A stretch of 64,000 nucleotides of DNA from FEN-1219 sp963744305 (GCA_963744305.1 CAVUTF010000040.1:1-64000); one strand, 5' to 3'. Counted from the stretch's first letter, positions 49,856-58,675 are shown. The notes: generated from the letters alone by a model not told the origin. Made by a program: numbers and translations.

Positions 49856-51256
49856 TTATTTCTTGGCCGTGCGCCAGCCTGCGGCGTAGGTCTCTCGTGC
49901 CACGTTCGAGTACGGCACGGGGCTCACGGTTGCGCGGATCTCGATCTGCTTGTGCGGCTCAACAGTGATCTTTTTCGTGCCGCCGCCTTCCTCGCCCCAC
50001 ACGAGCGTGAGCTCGGAGCCTATCTCGACGTCGGGATCCACGATCCCGAGCGACAGCATCGAGCGCTCGTTGTAGCTATACCCCGCGAACATGGACGCGC
50101 CGACGACCTTGCCGCGCCGCGTGACCTTGTCGAACGAAGCGGACGCGTAGTTGGAGAGCGGCAGGTCGATGTACTTGTAGTGATCCCCTTCGCTCTGGAA
50201 CAAGGACTCGAAGATCTTGGTGACGTCCTCGCCGTTCCACGCGAACGTCACTTTCTTGCGATGCGGCTCATCGGCGATCTTCTCGAGCGCTTCGCGTCCG
50301 ATGAACTCGTGATCGAACTTCACGAACGGGCCATAGCCGATCTCGTACGGCGTCACATAGTAGTCTTCGATGTTGCTCGAGACGAAGCTGCCGCCGAGGC
50401 CGCCCGTGGCTTCGTAGCTCGTCGCCGGCAGCCACTCGCGGTATTTCTTCATCCGCTCGTCGGTGTAGACGGCCGGCAGTGGCGAGGGAATCCAACCCGA
50501 CTCGAGCGTGTTCGTGGCATAGGCACGCGCGCCGACCTGGCGAAGCCCGAACTCCTTGCCCGCCTCGATGATCGTCTCGCGAATTTCTTCGCGCTCCTCG
50601 TAGGGACCCCAGATCTCGAGCCCCGGCGCGCCGGCCATGCCGTGGCGCAGCGCGCGCACGCTGCGGCCGCGGATCTTGATCGCGTCCATGTGGAAGAATT
50701 TGATGTCCGCAACGGGACCGCCGTTGAGCTTCTCGATCACCTTCCAGGCGTTCGGGCCCTGAATCTGGAAGCGATAGGAGATGCGGTTGACGGCCTTGCC
50801 CTTCGGATTACCGGGCGAACGGTCGTCGTTCACGATCTTCACGTTGTAACCGCCCGTCGCGGCGTGGAATTGAATCCAGTTCGCCGATGGCGCGCGGCCG
50901 ACGAAGACGAGCTTGTTCTTCTCGAGGTGAAACAGAATGCCGTCGCCGATCACGTGCCCGCTGTAGCTGCAGGGCACGAATTGCTTGGCGCGGTTGATCG
51001 GGAAGTTCGCGAAGCTGTTGATCGCGAGGTTGGAAGCCAACTTCAGGGCGTCCGGCCCTTCGATGTAAAGGTCCACCATGTGATGAGACTGGTCGAACAA
51101 GACACAGGTCTTACGCCAGGCGGTTTGCTCGTCTCGCCAGTTGGAAAACTCGGCAGGGACCACGGGGTAGACGTAGGCTCCTATCTGCGAATTGCGCAAC
51201 ATCTCCACCGGATTTCGGACGTTCTTTAGTGCGTCCTCCAAGTTTTTCTGAGCCAT
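49856..51256 (-). CDS. LigM-like (vanillate/3-O-methylgallate type) tetrahydrofolate-dependent O-demethylase
   Basis: 466 residues, intact, the usual length of LigM/DesA. Blocks I recognise from LigM are NPVEMLRNSQIGAYVYPVVP, LFDQSHHMVDLYIEGPDAL, HVIGDGILFHL, RALRHGMAGAPGLEIWGPYE, LESGWIPSPLPAVYTDERM and SNIEDYYVTPYEIGYGPFVK. The enzyme would take the methyl group of vanillate-like or methylgallate-like compounds onto tetrahydrofolate in the cytoplasm. GGAGGT lies 11 bases before the ATG. It is first in a two-gene operon with its paralogue. The exact substrate is inference. Confidence 0.88.
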   Translation of the reverse strand: MAQKNLEDALKNVRNPVEMLRNSQIGAYVYPVVPAEFSNWRDEQTAWRKTCVLFDQSHHMVDLYIEGPDALKLASNLAINSFANFPINRAKQFVPCSYSGHVIGDGILFHLEKNKLVFVGRAPSANWIQFHAATGGYNVKIVNDDRSPGNPKGKAVNRISYRFQIQGPNAWKVIEKLNGGPVADIKFFHMDAIKIRGRSVRALRHGMAGAPGLEIWGPYEEREEIRETIIEAGKEFGLRQVGARAYATNTLESGWIPSPLPAVYTDERMKKYREWLPATSYEATGGLGGSFVSSNIEDYYVTPYEIGYGPFVKFDHEFIGREALEKIADEPHRKKVTFAWNGEDVTKIFESLFQSEGDHYKYIDLPLSNYASASFDKVTRRGKVVGASMFAGYSYNERSMLSLGIVDPDVEIGSELTLVWGEEGGGTKKITVEPHKQIEIRATVSPVPYSNVARETYAAGWRTAKK

Positions 51257-51302
51257 GACTAGTAGTTACCTCCTACGGCAAACACGCTTTGGTGATCCCC
51301 CG

Positions 51303-51314
51303 AACTAATTAGTT
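51303..51314. promoter_or_regulatory. 12-bp perfect palindrome upstream of the demethylase pair
   Basis: AACTAATTAGTT is a perfect AT-rich palindrome in GC-rich DNA, 46 bases before the LigM-like start. The form fits a MarR-type dimer site, a common regulator class of aromatic catabolism; no such regulator gene is visible nearby. Confidence 0.5.
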
Positions 51315-51489
51315 TAACACCACGCGCCGGGAAATCGCTCCACGCGAGCCGCGAGTGGCGCGACCTCCGGAGCCTTCGCGCAGGATCCGAGAGGACCTTG
51401 GAATTCGCCGCCGGCACGCGGGATCGTGGCATGCGCCTTGCATCGGTCTCGCGCTCTTAAATCCCCTCGAGTCACCAAGGAGGAGTGGT

Positions 51490-51909
51490 ATGCAGATCAA
51501 GGAATGCATGACAGAAAACGTGAGTTTCGTCGAGCCCGATACCCAAATCCCGCAAATCGCACGCAAGATGCGGGACGAGGACTTCGGCGCGTTGCCGATC
51601 GTCGAGGGCGACCGGCTGATCGGCATCGTTACCGATCGCGACATCGTCGTACGGATCGTCGCGGACGGCCAGGACGTTCGCACCGCCACGGCGCGCGAAG
51701 CGATGTCGCCAAAGGTTCTCTACTGTTTCGAAGACCAGACGGTCGAAGAGGTGCTCGAGAACATGGGCGACAATCAAATTCGCCGTTTGCCCGTCGTGAA
51801 CCGCGAAAAGCGGCTCGTCGGCGTGGTGTCCCTGGGTGATCTGAGCAAGGCCGCGAAAAGGAAGGCCGGCGAAGCGCTCAAGGAAATCTCGCAGCCTACC
51901 CAGCACTGA
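51490..51909 (+). CDS. Two-CBS-domain protein
   Basis: 139 residues: CBS domain 1 (CMTENVSFVEPDTQIPQIAR, then IVTDRDIVVRIVADG) and CBS domain 2 (EAMSPKVLYCFEDQTVEEVL, VVSLGDLSKAAKRKAG). AGGAGGAG precedes ATG 51490. Paired CBS domains bind adenosyl ligands and regulate partner proteins; as a stand-alone protein its target is unknown. It is divergent from the demethylase genes. Confidence 0.9.
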   Translation: MQIKECMTENVSFVEPDTQIPQIARKMRDEDFGALPIVEGDRLIGIVTDRDIVVRIVADGQDVRTATAREAMSPKVLYCFEDQTVEEVLENMGDNQIRRLPVVNREKRLVGVVSLGDLSKAAKRKAGEALKEISQPTQH

Positions 51910-51929
51910 CCGGAGCGTTCGATGTGGTG

Positions 51930-52085
51930 ATGCAGGGCGTGACCCACACGTTCGACAGCTTCGAGTGCGCCATCCAAGCGCTCGCGATGCAGTGCAGCCA
52001 CTCGAGAGCGGCACGCCGCAACGCGCGAGCGCCAACCGTTCGTGATCTTGCCGGTCGTCGACGTTTTTTCCCAGGTGTGACTTGA
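51930..52085 (+). CDS. Possible degraded small metal-binding protein
   Basis: A 51-residue frame whose first 18 residues (MQGVTHTFDSFECAIQAL) recall small Cys-rich proteins that continue with a CxxC pair and a second Cys cluster. Here only CAIQ and QCSHS remain and the rest is arginine-rich, so this looks like a remnant or an indel-damaged copy. The family recollection is from memory and unverified. Confidence 0.35.
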   Translation: MQGVTHTFDSFECAIQALAMQCSHSRAARRNARAPTVRDLAGRRRFFPGVT

Positions 52086-52168
52086 GCTTGCCGAATGTCA
52101 TACATCGAGAACATTCTTGATGTATACCTAACCCCAGGGTTGGGTAGCACGAGCGGCGGGTCCATTGG

Positions 52169-52612
52169 GTGGTCACGCCTAGAAAAATACTCATCGTCGA
52201 CGATGACGAGGACGGAGCATCGAGCTTAGGTCTGCTTCTCGAGGTCTCCGGGCACGAAGTGGCCGTGCGTTTCGATGGCCGCTCGGCTTTGGAATGCCTC
52301 GAGAGCCTCCGTCCGGACGTCGCGTTCCTCGATCTGTCCATGCCGCAGCTCGACGGCTACGAGCTTTGTCGCCGGATCCGCTCGAAGCCCTGGGGGGGCG
52401 AGCCCTTTCTCTATGCCCTCACGGGATGGATGCACGTCGAGATCGACGTCGTGTCGGCAGGCTTCGACGGCTGCCTGCTCAAGCCGTGCGCGTTGCCGAC
52501 TCTGCAAGCTCTGCTGGCCAATCCTGCGGCGCTGTCCAAACGGGTACGCGATGGACGCCGCGGCCCGACAGGCGTGCTCCCGAGCAAGCCCGGTAACGTC
52601 GGAAACGCCTAG
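52169..52612 (+). CDS. Stand-alone response-regulator receiver protein
   Basis: 147 residues from a GTG start. The receiver fold is complete: acidic pocket ILIVDDDEDG, phospho-acceptor Asp in VAFLDLSMPQLDGYE, conserved Thr in YALTGW and Lys in CLLKPC. There is no output domain, only a 25-residue basic tail. It should act by protein contact after phosphorylation by a histidine kinase not present in this window. Confidence 0.9.
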   Translation: MVTPRKILIVDDDEDGASSLGLLLEVSGHEVAVRFDGRSALECLESLRPDVAFLDLSMPQLDGYELCRRIRSKPWGGEPFLYALTGWMHVEIDVVSAGFDGCLLKPCALPTLQALLANPAALSKRVRDGRRGPTGVLPSKPGNVGNA

Positions 52613-52622
52613 CCGACGCACC

Positions 52623-52964
52623 TCAGCTTTTGGCGGCCGGCAGCCCGTCGCCGCCTTTCGTATACGCGGGCGGCACGTAGAAATTCAGCGTGCGCAGCGG
52701 CTCTTTGCCCTTGGCTGCGATCTCGTGCTCGTCGCCGTGCTCGATCAAGAGCAGGGATCCCGCGCGCAACGGATAGCCCTTGCCGTTCACCCGCGCACGC
52801 CCGGTACCCGAGACGACGAATAACCATTGGTCGGCGCCGCCATGCCGGTTGTGCGGGCCGCCTTCGGCGTCTCCGGGGACGATGACCATCTCCGCCGCCT
52901 GCGATCGCGAATTGCTGAGCGCGACCCTGAACCCCTTGCCGAATCGCAGGTGCTTTCGCTTCAT
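52623..52964 (-). CDS. Small cupin-domain protein
   Basis: 113 residues from ATG 52964 (GAGG upstream). A single cupin: the first motif is PHNRHGGADQWLFVVSGTG and the second GSLLLIEHGDEHEI, with His/Glu residues that could bind a metal ion. Its function is not predictable. It is convergent with the receiver gene, with ten bases between the stops. Confidence 0.82.
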   Translation of the reverse strand: MKRKHLRFGKGFRVALSNSRSQAAEMVIVPGDAEGGPHNRHGGADQWLFVVSGTGRARVNGKGYPLRAGSLLLIEHGDEHEIAAKGKEPLRTLNFYVPPAYTKGGDGLPAAKS

Positions 52965-53179
52965 CGTGCCGTCCTCAAATTCGTTCCGTGGCCGTCCGGG
53001 GGCACGAGTTATGCAGGAAACGTTCCGGCGTCGCCTGTTCGTCAGGGTGTTCCCGCGATCGAGACGCGGAGGAGTGGCCATGGACCGTGCTTCCAGACGC
53101 AAGAGCGAGTGCGCTGCCGTGGCGGTGAAGGCCGGTGGCGTTGCGCGAGCTCACCGAGGGGTCCTCGCTAGAGCCACGC

Positions 53180-53887
53180 ATGCAAGTCTCGAGTGAAACG
53201 CGCCGCGACGATCGCCGCCCGCCGCGCCGATTCTTGCGCAACAATGGCTTGTCGCTGACAGTCTTCGCGCTGTTTGCGATCACCGTCGTGGGTCAGGCCT
53301 TGACCGGCCTGCACGAGCACAACGCTGACCAGCAGGCGCACGGCGGGCCGCCGCTCGACCTGCCTGCGTATCTCGCAAGCGGCCATTTCATCGAAGCCAT
53401 CGCGGAAAACTGGGAGAGCGAGTTCCTGCAGATGGCCGCGTACGTGCTGCTCACAGTGTTCCTGTTCCAGCGCGGCTCGTCCGAATCGAAGAAGCTCGAC
53501 GAGCCCGAGGCAGTGGATCGCGATCCGCGCACCTCGAAGAAAAAACCGGGGACCCCATGGCCCGTGCGGCGCGGCGGTTTCATGCTGCGAATCTACGAGA
53601 ATTCACTGTCGCTGGCCTTCGTGTTTTTGTTCTTGCTATCGTTCTGGCTACATGTGGTCGGCGGCACGAAGTTGTACAGCGAAGAGCGACTCGAGCACGG
53701 AGGAAGCGCGGTCACGGCCATGCAGTACCTCGCAACGCCGCAGTTCTGGTTCGAATCGCTTCAGAACTGGCAGAGCGAGTTCCTGTCGCTCGCTGCAATG
53801 GTTTGGTTCAGCATCTTCCTGCGGCAACGCGGCTCTCCGGAATCGAAGCCCGTCGACGCGCCCAACGAGCAGACCGGCAACGAGTAG
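53180..53887 (+). CDS. DUF6766-family membrane protein
   Basis: The N-terminus RFLRNNGLSLTVFALFAITV is the hallmark of DUF6766. Four membrane segments come as two similar halves: HFIEAIAENWESEFLQMAAY with FLFQRGSSESK, and FWFESLQNWQSEFLSLAAMV with FLRQRGSPESK, so the protein arose by internal duplication. Start ATG 53180 is my choice; an in-frame GTG at 53135 is possible. Function is unknown. Confidence 0.78.
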   Translation: MQVSSETRRDDRRPPRRFLRNNGLSLTVFALFAITVVGQALTGLHEHNADQQAHGGPPLDLPAYLASGHFIEAIAENWESEFLQMAAYVLLTVFLFQRGSSESKKLDEPEAVDRDPRTSKKKPGTPWPVRRGGFMLRIYENSLSLAFVFLFLLSFWLHVVGGTKLYSEERLEHGGSAVTAMQYLATPQFWFESLQNWQSEFLSLAAMVWFSIFLRQRGSPESKPVDAPNEQTGNE

Positions 53888-53917
53888 CGACCCGCGCGCG
53901 CGTGCACGGGATTTGCC

Positions 53918-55348
53918 GTGAGCGCCGATGACGCCCTCGGCTATGTCACCGACGCGAGCTATCCCGACCGATTCCACCGCGAGCTTTCGCCCGCTTGGCT
54001 CAACTACGTCGCCGCGCTGAACGGCGCCGCTCCACGCGATCTGAACCAGCCGTTCGACTACCTCGAGCTCGGCTGCGCGTTCGGTCACTCGACAATGACG
54101 AACGCGGCCGCGTTTGCGCGCGCGCGGTTTTTCGGCTGCGACGTGAACGCGCAACACATCGATGGCGCGCAGCGGCTCGCGAGCGCGCTCTCGATCGGCA
54201 ACGTGCAATTCACTCGCGCGTCGTTCCAGGAGCTCGCGGCGGGCGATTTGCCGACCTTCGACTTCATCACACTGCACGGCGTGTACAGCTGGGTCGATGC
54301 GGACGCGCGCAGCGCGATCCGGCGACTCATCGCTGAGCGCCTCAAGCCCGGCGGCCTCCTCTACGTGAGCTACAACTCACTGCCGGGTTGGGCCGCCGAG
54401 GTGCCGCTGCGCCGGCTGCTCGTGGAGCTCGCGGCGACCGCCGCCGGCGATTCGGCGGAGCGCGCGCGCGCCGCGGCAGAGTCGCTGCGGCAGCTCGAGC
54501 AGCGCAAAGCGCGGTATTTCACGGCGAGCGCGGAAGCTCAAGCCGCGGTCGAGGCGTATACGAAAGAGCCGAGCGGCTATCTTGCGCATGAATTCTTGAA
54601 CAGCGCGTGGGAGCCGTTTTACTCGATCGACGTAGCGGACGCGTTCGCCGAGGCCGGCGTGCGCCTGATCGGGAGCGCGACGCTTTCGGACAATCACGAG
54701 GCCCTCTTGATCGACGAGGGCGCGGCGGAATTTCTCCGCCGCTTGCCGTCTCGTCGGCAGCGCCAGCTCGCCCTCGATTTTGCGGTGAATCGGCGGTTTC
54801 GGCGCGATGTGTTCGCGCGCAGCGCCGCCGAAACGGACGCGGTGGAGATCACGCGCCGCATCGCAGAGCTCCCGATCGGCTGCACCGGCGATCCCTCCCG
54901 CATCGCTACCGCCGTGCGCGTGCCGCGCGGCGAGATCCGCTTCCAGGAGGGCTTCATCGCCGAGCTCGGAGAGCTGCTCGCAACGGGCTCGGTCACGGTC
55001 GGCGAGGCCGTGACGAGGCTCGGCGGCGACGGCCGCGACGCGGCTGAGATCGCTCGCAATCTGCTCTACCTCGTCGCCGCGGGAGCGCTCGCGCCGTTTG
55101 CGCGCGCGTTCAGCGTGAACGCGGCGGGCGTGCACCGCCGCTTCAAGACTGTGACGATCGAGCGCGTGCTCGCGCATATCGTCGCCACGGGCGCGGCGCG
55201 CGCCGTGCCGAGCGAAGTGCTGGGCAACGGTATCTCGATCGCGCCGCGCGACGCGGCTGAGATCATCGAGCTCGTCGCCGGCAGGCCGAAGTCGCAAGCC
55301 GTCGAAGATCTTGCGTCGACCCTGAGGCGTCTCGCGATCCTCGCTTGA
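53918..55348 (+). CDS. Class I SAM-dependent methyltransferase with methyltransferase regulatory domain
   Basis: 476 residues, GTG start. The SAM-binding motif is YLELGCAFGHSTMTNAAAFA followed by FFGCDVNAQHIDGA; the later FDFITLHGVYSWVD and RLKPGGLLYVSYNSLPGW are standard for this family. The middle (EFLNSAWEPFYSIDVADAFA) belongs to the predicted regulatory domain (MethyTransf_Reg type). It probably methylates a protein or small molecule; the target is unknown. It is intact and spaced 30 bases after the DUF6766 gene. Confidence 0.87.
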   Translation: MSADDALGYVTDASYPDRFHRELSPAWLNYVAALNGAAPRDLNQPFDYLELGCAFGHSTMTNAAAFARARFFGCDVNAQHIDGAQRLASALSIGNVQFTRASFQELAAGDLPTFDFITLHGVYSWVDADARSAIRRLIAERLKPGGLLYVSYNSLPGWAAEVPLRRLLVELAATAAGDSAERARAAAESLRQLEQRKARYFTASAEAQAAVEAYTKEPSGYLAHEFLNSAWEPFYSIDVADAFAEAGVRLIGSATLSDNHEALLIDEGAAEFLRRLPSRRQRQLALDFAVNRRFRRDVFARSAAETDAVEITRRIAELPIGCTGDPSRIATAVRVPRGEIRFQEGFIAELGELLATGSVTVGEAVTRLGGDGRDAAEIARNLLYLVAAGALAPFARAFSVNAAGVHRRFKTVTIERVLAHIVATGAARAVPSEVLGNGISIAPRDAAEIIELVAGRPKSQAVEDLASTLRRLAILA

Positions 55349-55406
55349 AAAAGTACGACCAAGGGTGGCTACCTCGATCGCGTTGAATCGGGCAGAATCC
55401 GCGCCG

Positions 55407-56819
55407 ATGCGAAGATTGTGGTGCTTACTCCTTTGCACCTGCCTCGGCGCGGCGCAGGCGGAATTGCCGGCCGGCGTCCAGCGCGTGCTGACGGGGCACG
55501 GAATATCTCCCGACAACCTGAGCATCCTCGTGCAGGAGGTCGATGCGGCCGAGCCGGTCTTGAGCCACCTCGCCGACGTGCCGCGTAATCCGGCTTCGGT
55601 CATGAAGATCGTGACGACCTGGAGCGCGCTCGAGGTGCTGGGCCCAACGTACACCTGGCCGACCGAAGTGTATTTTCTCGGTTCTTTCGACGGCGAGAAG
55701 CTCGACGGCGACCTTGCGCTCAAGGGCTACGGCGACCCGTATCTCGTGCACGAGGAGCTTTGGAAGCTGCTGCGCGCGCTGCGGCGCGCGGGGCTCGAGG
55801 ACATTTCCGGCGACCTCGTCCTCGACGACAGCTACTTCGACGTCGTCGAGGACGCTCCGGGCGCGTTCGACGGGCAGCCTGACCGCTCCTACAACGTGGT
55901 GCCGAGCGCACTGCTCGTGAACTTCAAGTCGGTGAGCTTTCAGTTTCGCGGCGATCCCGGCAACGGCCGCGTGGTGATCGCAACCGACCCCAACTTGAGC
56001 AACCTCAAGATCCGCAACGAAGTGAAGCTCGGCGACGGACCGTGCGGCGGGTATCAAGCCGGCATCAGTTTCACTCAAGCTGACGAGAACACGCTCGACG
56101 AGGTCGTGCTCGGCGGCGAATTCTCGCGGCGTTGCCGGGTCTACGCGATGAGCCGCACGGTGCTGCAGCACGACACGTATGCGTTCGGACTATTCGAAAG
56201 CTTGTGGCGCGAAGTCGGCGGCAAGCTCGGCGGCACGCTGCGCCACGCGACCGTGCCGCCCGATTTGCGGCCCGTCATGGTCTGGCAATCACCGCCGCTC
56301 GGCGAGGTGATTCGCAGCATCAACAAGAACAGCAACAACGTGATGACTCGGCAGCTGCTCTACACGCTTGGCGCCGTGCAGGGAGGATCTCCCGGCACGC
56401 GTGAGAAGGGTGTGCAAGCCGTGCGTGATCTGCTCTCGAGCCGCGGCCTCAATATCAATTCCCTCACGATGACGAATGGCGCGGGTCTGGCGCGCGACGA
56501 AAGGATCTCGGCGAGGCTGCTCGGCAGCATCCTGCAAAACGCCGCGCAAAGCGTGTACGCGCCCGAGTTCATCGCGTCGTTATCGCTCGGCGGCATGGAT
56601 GGCACCACGCGCGGGCGCTTCGACGATGATTCGGGCAACGGCCGGATGCACGTGAAGACCGGCCGCATCGATCACGTCGCGGCGCTTGCGGGTTTCGTGC
56701 GCGCGGCGAGCGGCAAGGACTACGTGATCGCGATCATGCTGAACGTTCCGGAGGCCCACCGCGGTCCGGGCCAAGAGGTCGAGGAAGCTCTAACCCATTG
56801 GGTCCAATCGCTCCCGTAG
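55407..56819 (+). CDS. dacB: D-alanyl-D-alanine carboxypeptidase/endopeptidase (PBP4 type)
   Basis: A class C penicillin-binding protein of the periplasm that trims peptidoglycan peptides. The signal peptide is MRRLWCLLLCTCLGAAQA. Catalytic motifs: SxxK in NPASVMKIVTTWSALE, SxN in NKNSNNVMTRQLLYTL and KTG in MHVKTGRIDHVAALAG. Length (470 residues) is normal. ATG 55407 is preferred over the in-frame upstream start at 55365 because it opens the signal peptide. Confidence 0.92.
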   Translation: MRRLWCLLLCTCLGAAQAELPAGVQRVLTGHGISPDNLSILVQEVDAAEPVLSHLADVPRNPASVMKIVTTWSALEVLGPTYTWPTEVYFLGSFDGEKLDGDLALKGYGDPYLVHEELWKLLRALRRAGLEDISGDLVLDDSYFDVVEDAPGAFDGQPDRSYNVVPSALLVNFKSVSFQFRGDPGNGRVVIATDPNLSNLKIRNEVKLGDGPCGGYQAGISFTQADENTLDEVVLGGEFSRRCRVYAMSRTVLQHDTYAFGLFESLWREVGGKLGGTLRHATVPPDLRPVMVWQSPPLGEVIRSINKNSNNVMTRQLLYTLGAVQGGSPGTREKGVQAVRDLLSSRGLNINSLTMTNGAGLARDERISARLLGSILQNAAQSVYAPEFIASLSLGGMDGTTRGRFDDDSGNGRMHVKTGRIDHVAALAGFVRAASGKDYVIAIMLNVPEAHRGPGQEVEEALTHWVQSLP

Positions 56820-56868
56820 GGGGTCAGGCACGGGGTCAGGCATCGGGTCAGGCACCGTGCCTGACCCC
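56820..56868. repeat. REP-like GGGGTCAGGCA repeat ending in a hairpin
   Basis: GGGGTCAGGCA at 56820-56830 and again at 56832-56842, a third near-copy from 56844, then its inverse. The third copy and the inverse form a perfect 11-bp stem (GGGTCAGGCAC 56845-56855 with GTGCCTGACCC 56857-56867). It lies between two convergent genes, a usual place for repetitive extragenic palindromes, and may also act as a bidirectional transcription stop. Confidence 0.8.
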
Positions 56869-56871
56869 GGT

Positions 56872-57633
56872 CTATTTCGCCGTGAAGCCACCGTCGACGG
56901 TGAGGCAATGGCCAGTGACGAACGAAGCCTGATCGGAGCAGAGCCACACCACGGCCGCAGCAACCTCCGACGGCTGACCGACGCGGCCAATCGGATGCTT
57001 CTTTCCGAACTCCTCGAGCGTGATCTTGAGCGCGGCCGCGTAGCTTCCGCCCATATCTGTGTCGATGATCGCCGGCGCAACCGCGTTCACGCGGATTCCC
57101 CGCCGGGCGTTCTCGAGTGCGGCTGCTCGCGTGAGACCGATGACGGCATGTTTCGAGGCGACGTACGACGCGTTGCCTGAAGCAGTGCCGACCAGCCCAG
57201 CAACCGACGCGTTGTTCACGATCGAGCCGCCGCCCGTTTTCAGCATCTGCCTGATCTCGTACTTGAGCGCGAGCCAAACGCCTTTTGCGTTCGTCGCCAT
57301 CACGCGGTCGTAGTCGTCTTCGGATTCTTCGGCGAGAGTGCTCAAGGACGCGGCCGTGCCCGCGTTGTTAAATGCGCAATGCAGCGCCCCGTACTTCTCT
57401 ACGGCGTGCTCGATGAGCGCCTCGACGTCGGCCGCGCGCGCGACGTCGGTCTGCTTGAAGCTCGCCTCGCCGCCTGCGTCGCGGATCAGCGCGACGGTTT
57501 CCTGGCCGCGCTCGACGTTGCGATTGCCGACCACGACCTTCGCGCCCGCGCGCGCGAACGCAACCGCCGTCGCGCGGCCAATACCAGCGCCGCCGCCGGT
57601 GACGAGCGCAATCTTGCCGGTCAATTCGCCCAC
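56872..57633 (-). CDS. Short-chain dehydrogenase/reductase
   Basis: 253 residues, intact from GTG 57633 (VGELTGKIALVTGGGAGIGR). Classical SDR signatures: TGGGAGIGRA, NNAG (CAFNNAGTAAS), Ser in VNNASVAGLVG, YVASK with the catalytic Tyr and Lys, and a C-terminal VTGHCLTVDGGFTAK. The frame is open far upstream, but that part is arginine/proline-rich and overlaps another gene, so I exclude it. Substrate is unknown. Confidence 0.88.
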   Translation of the reverse strand: MGELTGKIALVTGGGAGIGRATAVAFARAGAKVVVGNRNVERGQETVALIRDAGGEASFKQTDVARAADVEALIEHAVEKYGALHCAFNNAGTAASLSTLAEESEDDYDRVMATNAKGVWLALKYEIRQMLKTGGGSIVNNASVAGLVGTASGNASYVASKHAVIGLTRAAALENARRGIRVNAVAPAIIDTDMGGSYAAALKITLEEFGKKHPIGRVGQPSEVAAAVVWLCSDQASFVTGHCLTVDGGFTAK

Positions 57634-57768
57634 TCTCGGTGCCGCTGTCGGGATGACGCCGGCAACGATACTACAGAGGATCGGCGGCGGCACCGGGCGC
57701 CGTGTGCCACGCGGCTGTTGCCGCGCCGCGCCGCGGCCCGGCCGCGGGCTCGGCGCCGGGCCGGTGTG

Positions 57769-58089
57769 ATGCAGGCCACGCATCTCGCATCGATTCCTGG
57801 ACAAACCCCGGCTCATTTTGAAAGAGTTCGCCCGACCGACCGACGCCCGGAATGGGGCAAGGGGGCAGGATGCCATTCGACGGAAGGGCCGAGGAACTGG
57901 CAGGACGGGCCGCAGTGCCGGCGTTGCGGTCAGACGATCGCCGAAGGGCAGCCCAGGACGGAAATGCATTTTCAGCAGGATCCGGATGGCGAGCTCGGAT
58001 TGAGCGGGCCGTATCACGGTGAGTGCGCACGGCCGTATTGGGACACGATCTCGCCGCTGCTGAAGAACCTCGGCTGGACGAGCTTCTGA
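57769..58089 (+). CDS. Small CxxC zinc-binding-like protein
   Basis: The C-terminal 60 residues look genuine: DGPQCRRCGQTIAEGQPRTE, then GLSGPYHGECARPYWDTISP. One CxxC pair plus HxxxC could form a zinc site. The start is uncertain; ATG 57769 is the farthest in-frame ATG, but an indel near 57880 could hide a nearer one. Unknown function. Confidence 0.55.
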   Translation: MQATHLASIPGQTPAHFERVRPTDRRPEWGKGAGCHSTEGPRNWQDGPQCRRCGQTIAEGQPRTEMHFQQDPDGELGLSGPYHGECARPYWDTISPLLKNLGWTSF

Positions 58090-58117
58090 GCTCGCCGGCC
58101 CGCCGGGCCTTACACGT

Positions 58118-58675
58118 CTATTCCACGCGCCGGCGCTTCGCGATCAGCCACTCGCCATCGCGCTTCACGAGCTCATCCTCGTAGCGGCCGATCGCAGACG
58201 TGTGGATGTCGACGTTCGTCTTCATGACGACCATCCAGGTGGAAATGTGCCGCGCGGTGTGGTCGTCGATGAGCTCGATCAGCGAGTCGCTGTTGCGGTT
58301 GTAGCGGCGGAGGCTCGCCGGATCGTAGCTCAGCGTCGCACGATCGGTGTTGCGCGCTCGCTCGAGGCGATCGCTGATGATCGTGCGAATCTCGGCGCGC
58401 CCGCTGTACAGAAGCTTCTGGTAGCCGAACACCGGCACGTCGCTCGCGAGCTCGTAGACCGCGTCCGGCGCGAACGCGTTCGCAAACATGTCCGGGTCGG
58501 AGAGCTCGAAGCCGATGTTCGCGCGCGACAGCACCTGCTCGATTGCCTCGCGATCTGCGAGCCGCTGCGCGGCTCCATCGGGGCTCGGCTGCGTGCAGCC
58601 CGCGGCGCTGAGGGCCGCGGCCAAGCCGGCGGCTCGGATCCACGTTGCAGTGAGAGTCGCGCGAAAACGCCGCAT
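58118..58675 (-). CDS. SnoaL/NTF2-like lipoprotein
   Basis: 185 residues. The leader TWIRAAGLAAALSAAGCTQ ends in a lipobox, so the mature protein is lipid-anchored. The remainder is an NTF2-like cone fold (ADREAIEQVLSRANIGFELS, MFANAFAPDAVYELASDVPV, DELVKRDGEWLIAKRRRVE) similar to SnoaL_4 domains. The pocket may bind a small ligand; no catalytic role can be assigned. Confidence 0.8.
   Translation of the reverse strand: MRRFRATLTATWIRAAGLAAALSAAGCTQPSPDGAAQRLADREAIEQVLSRANIGFELSDPDMFANAFAPDAVYELASDVPVFGYQKLLYSGRAEIRTIISDRLERARNTDRATLSYDPASLRRYNRNSDSLIELIDDHTARHISTWMVVMKTNVDIHTSAIGRYEDELVKRDGEWLIAKRRRVE

Noticed and set aside
48373..49968. 531-codon plus-strand frame, and a similar one at 49853-51229
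   Set aside because: Both are antisense shadows of the two demethylases, whose family match on the minus strand is strong.
56872..58017. 381-codon version of the second SDR with a long N-terminal extension
   Set aside because: The added 127 residues are Arg/Pro-rich and overlap the divergent small CxxC gene; the SDR fold begins at GTG 57633.
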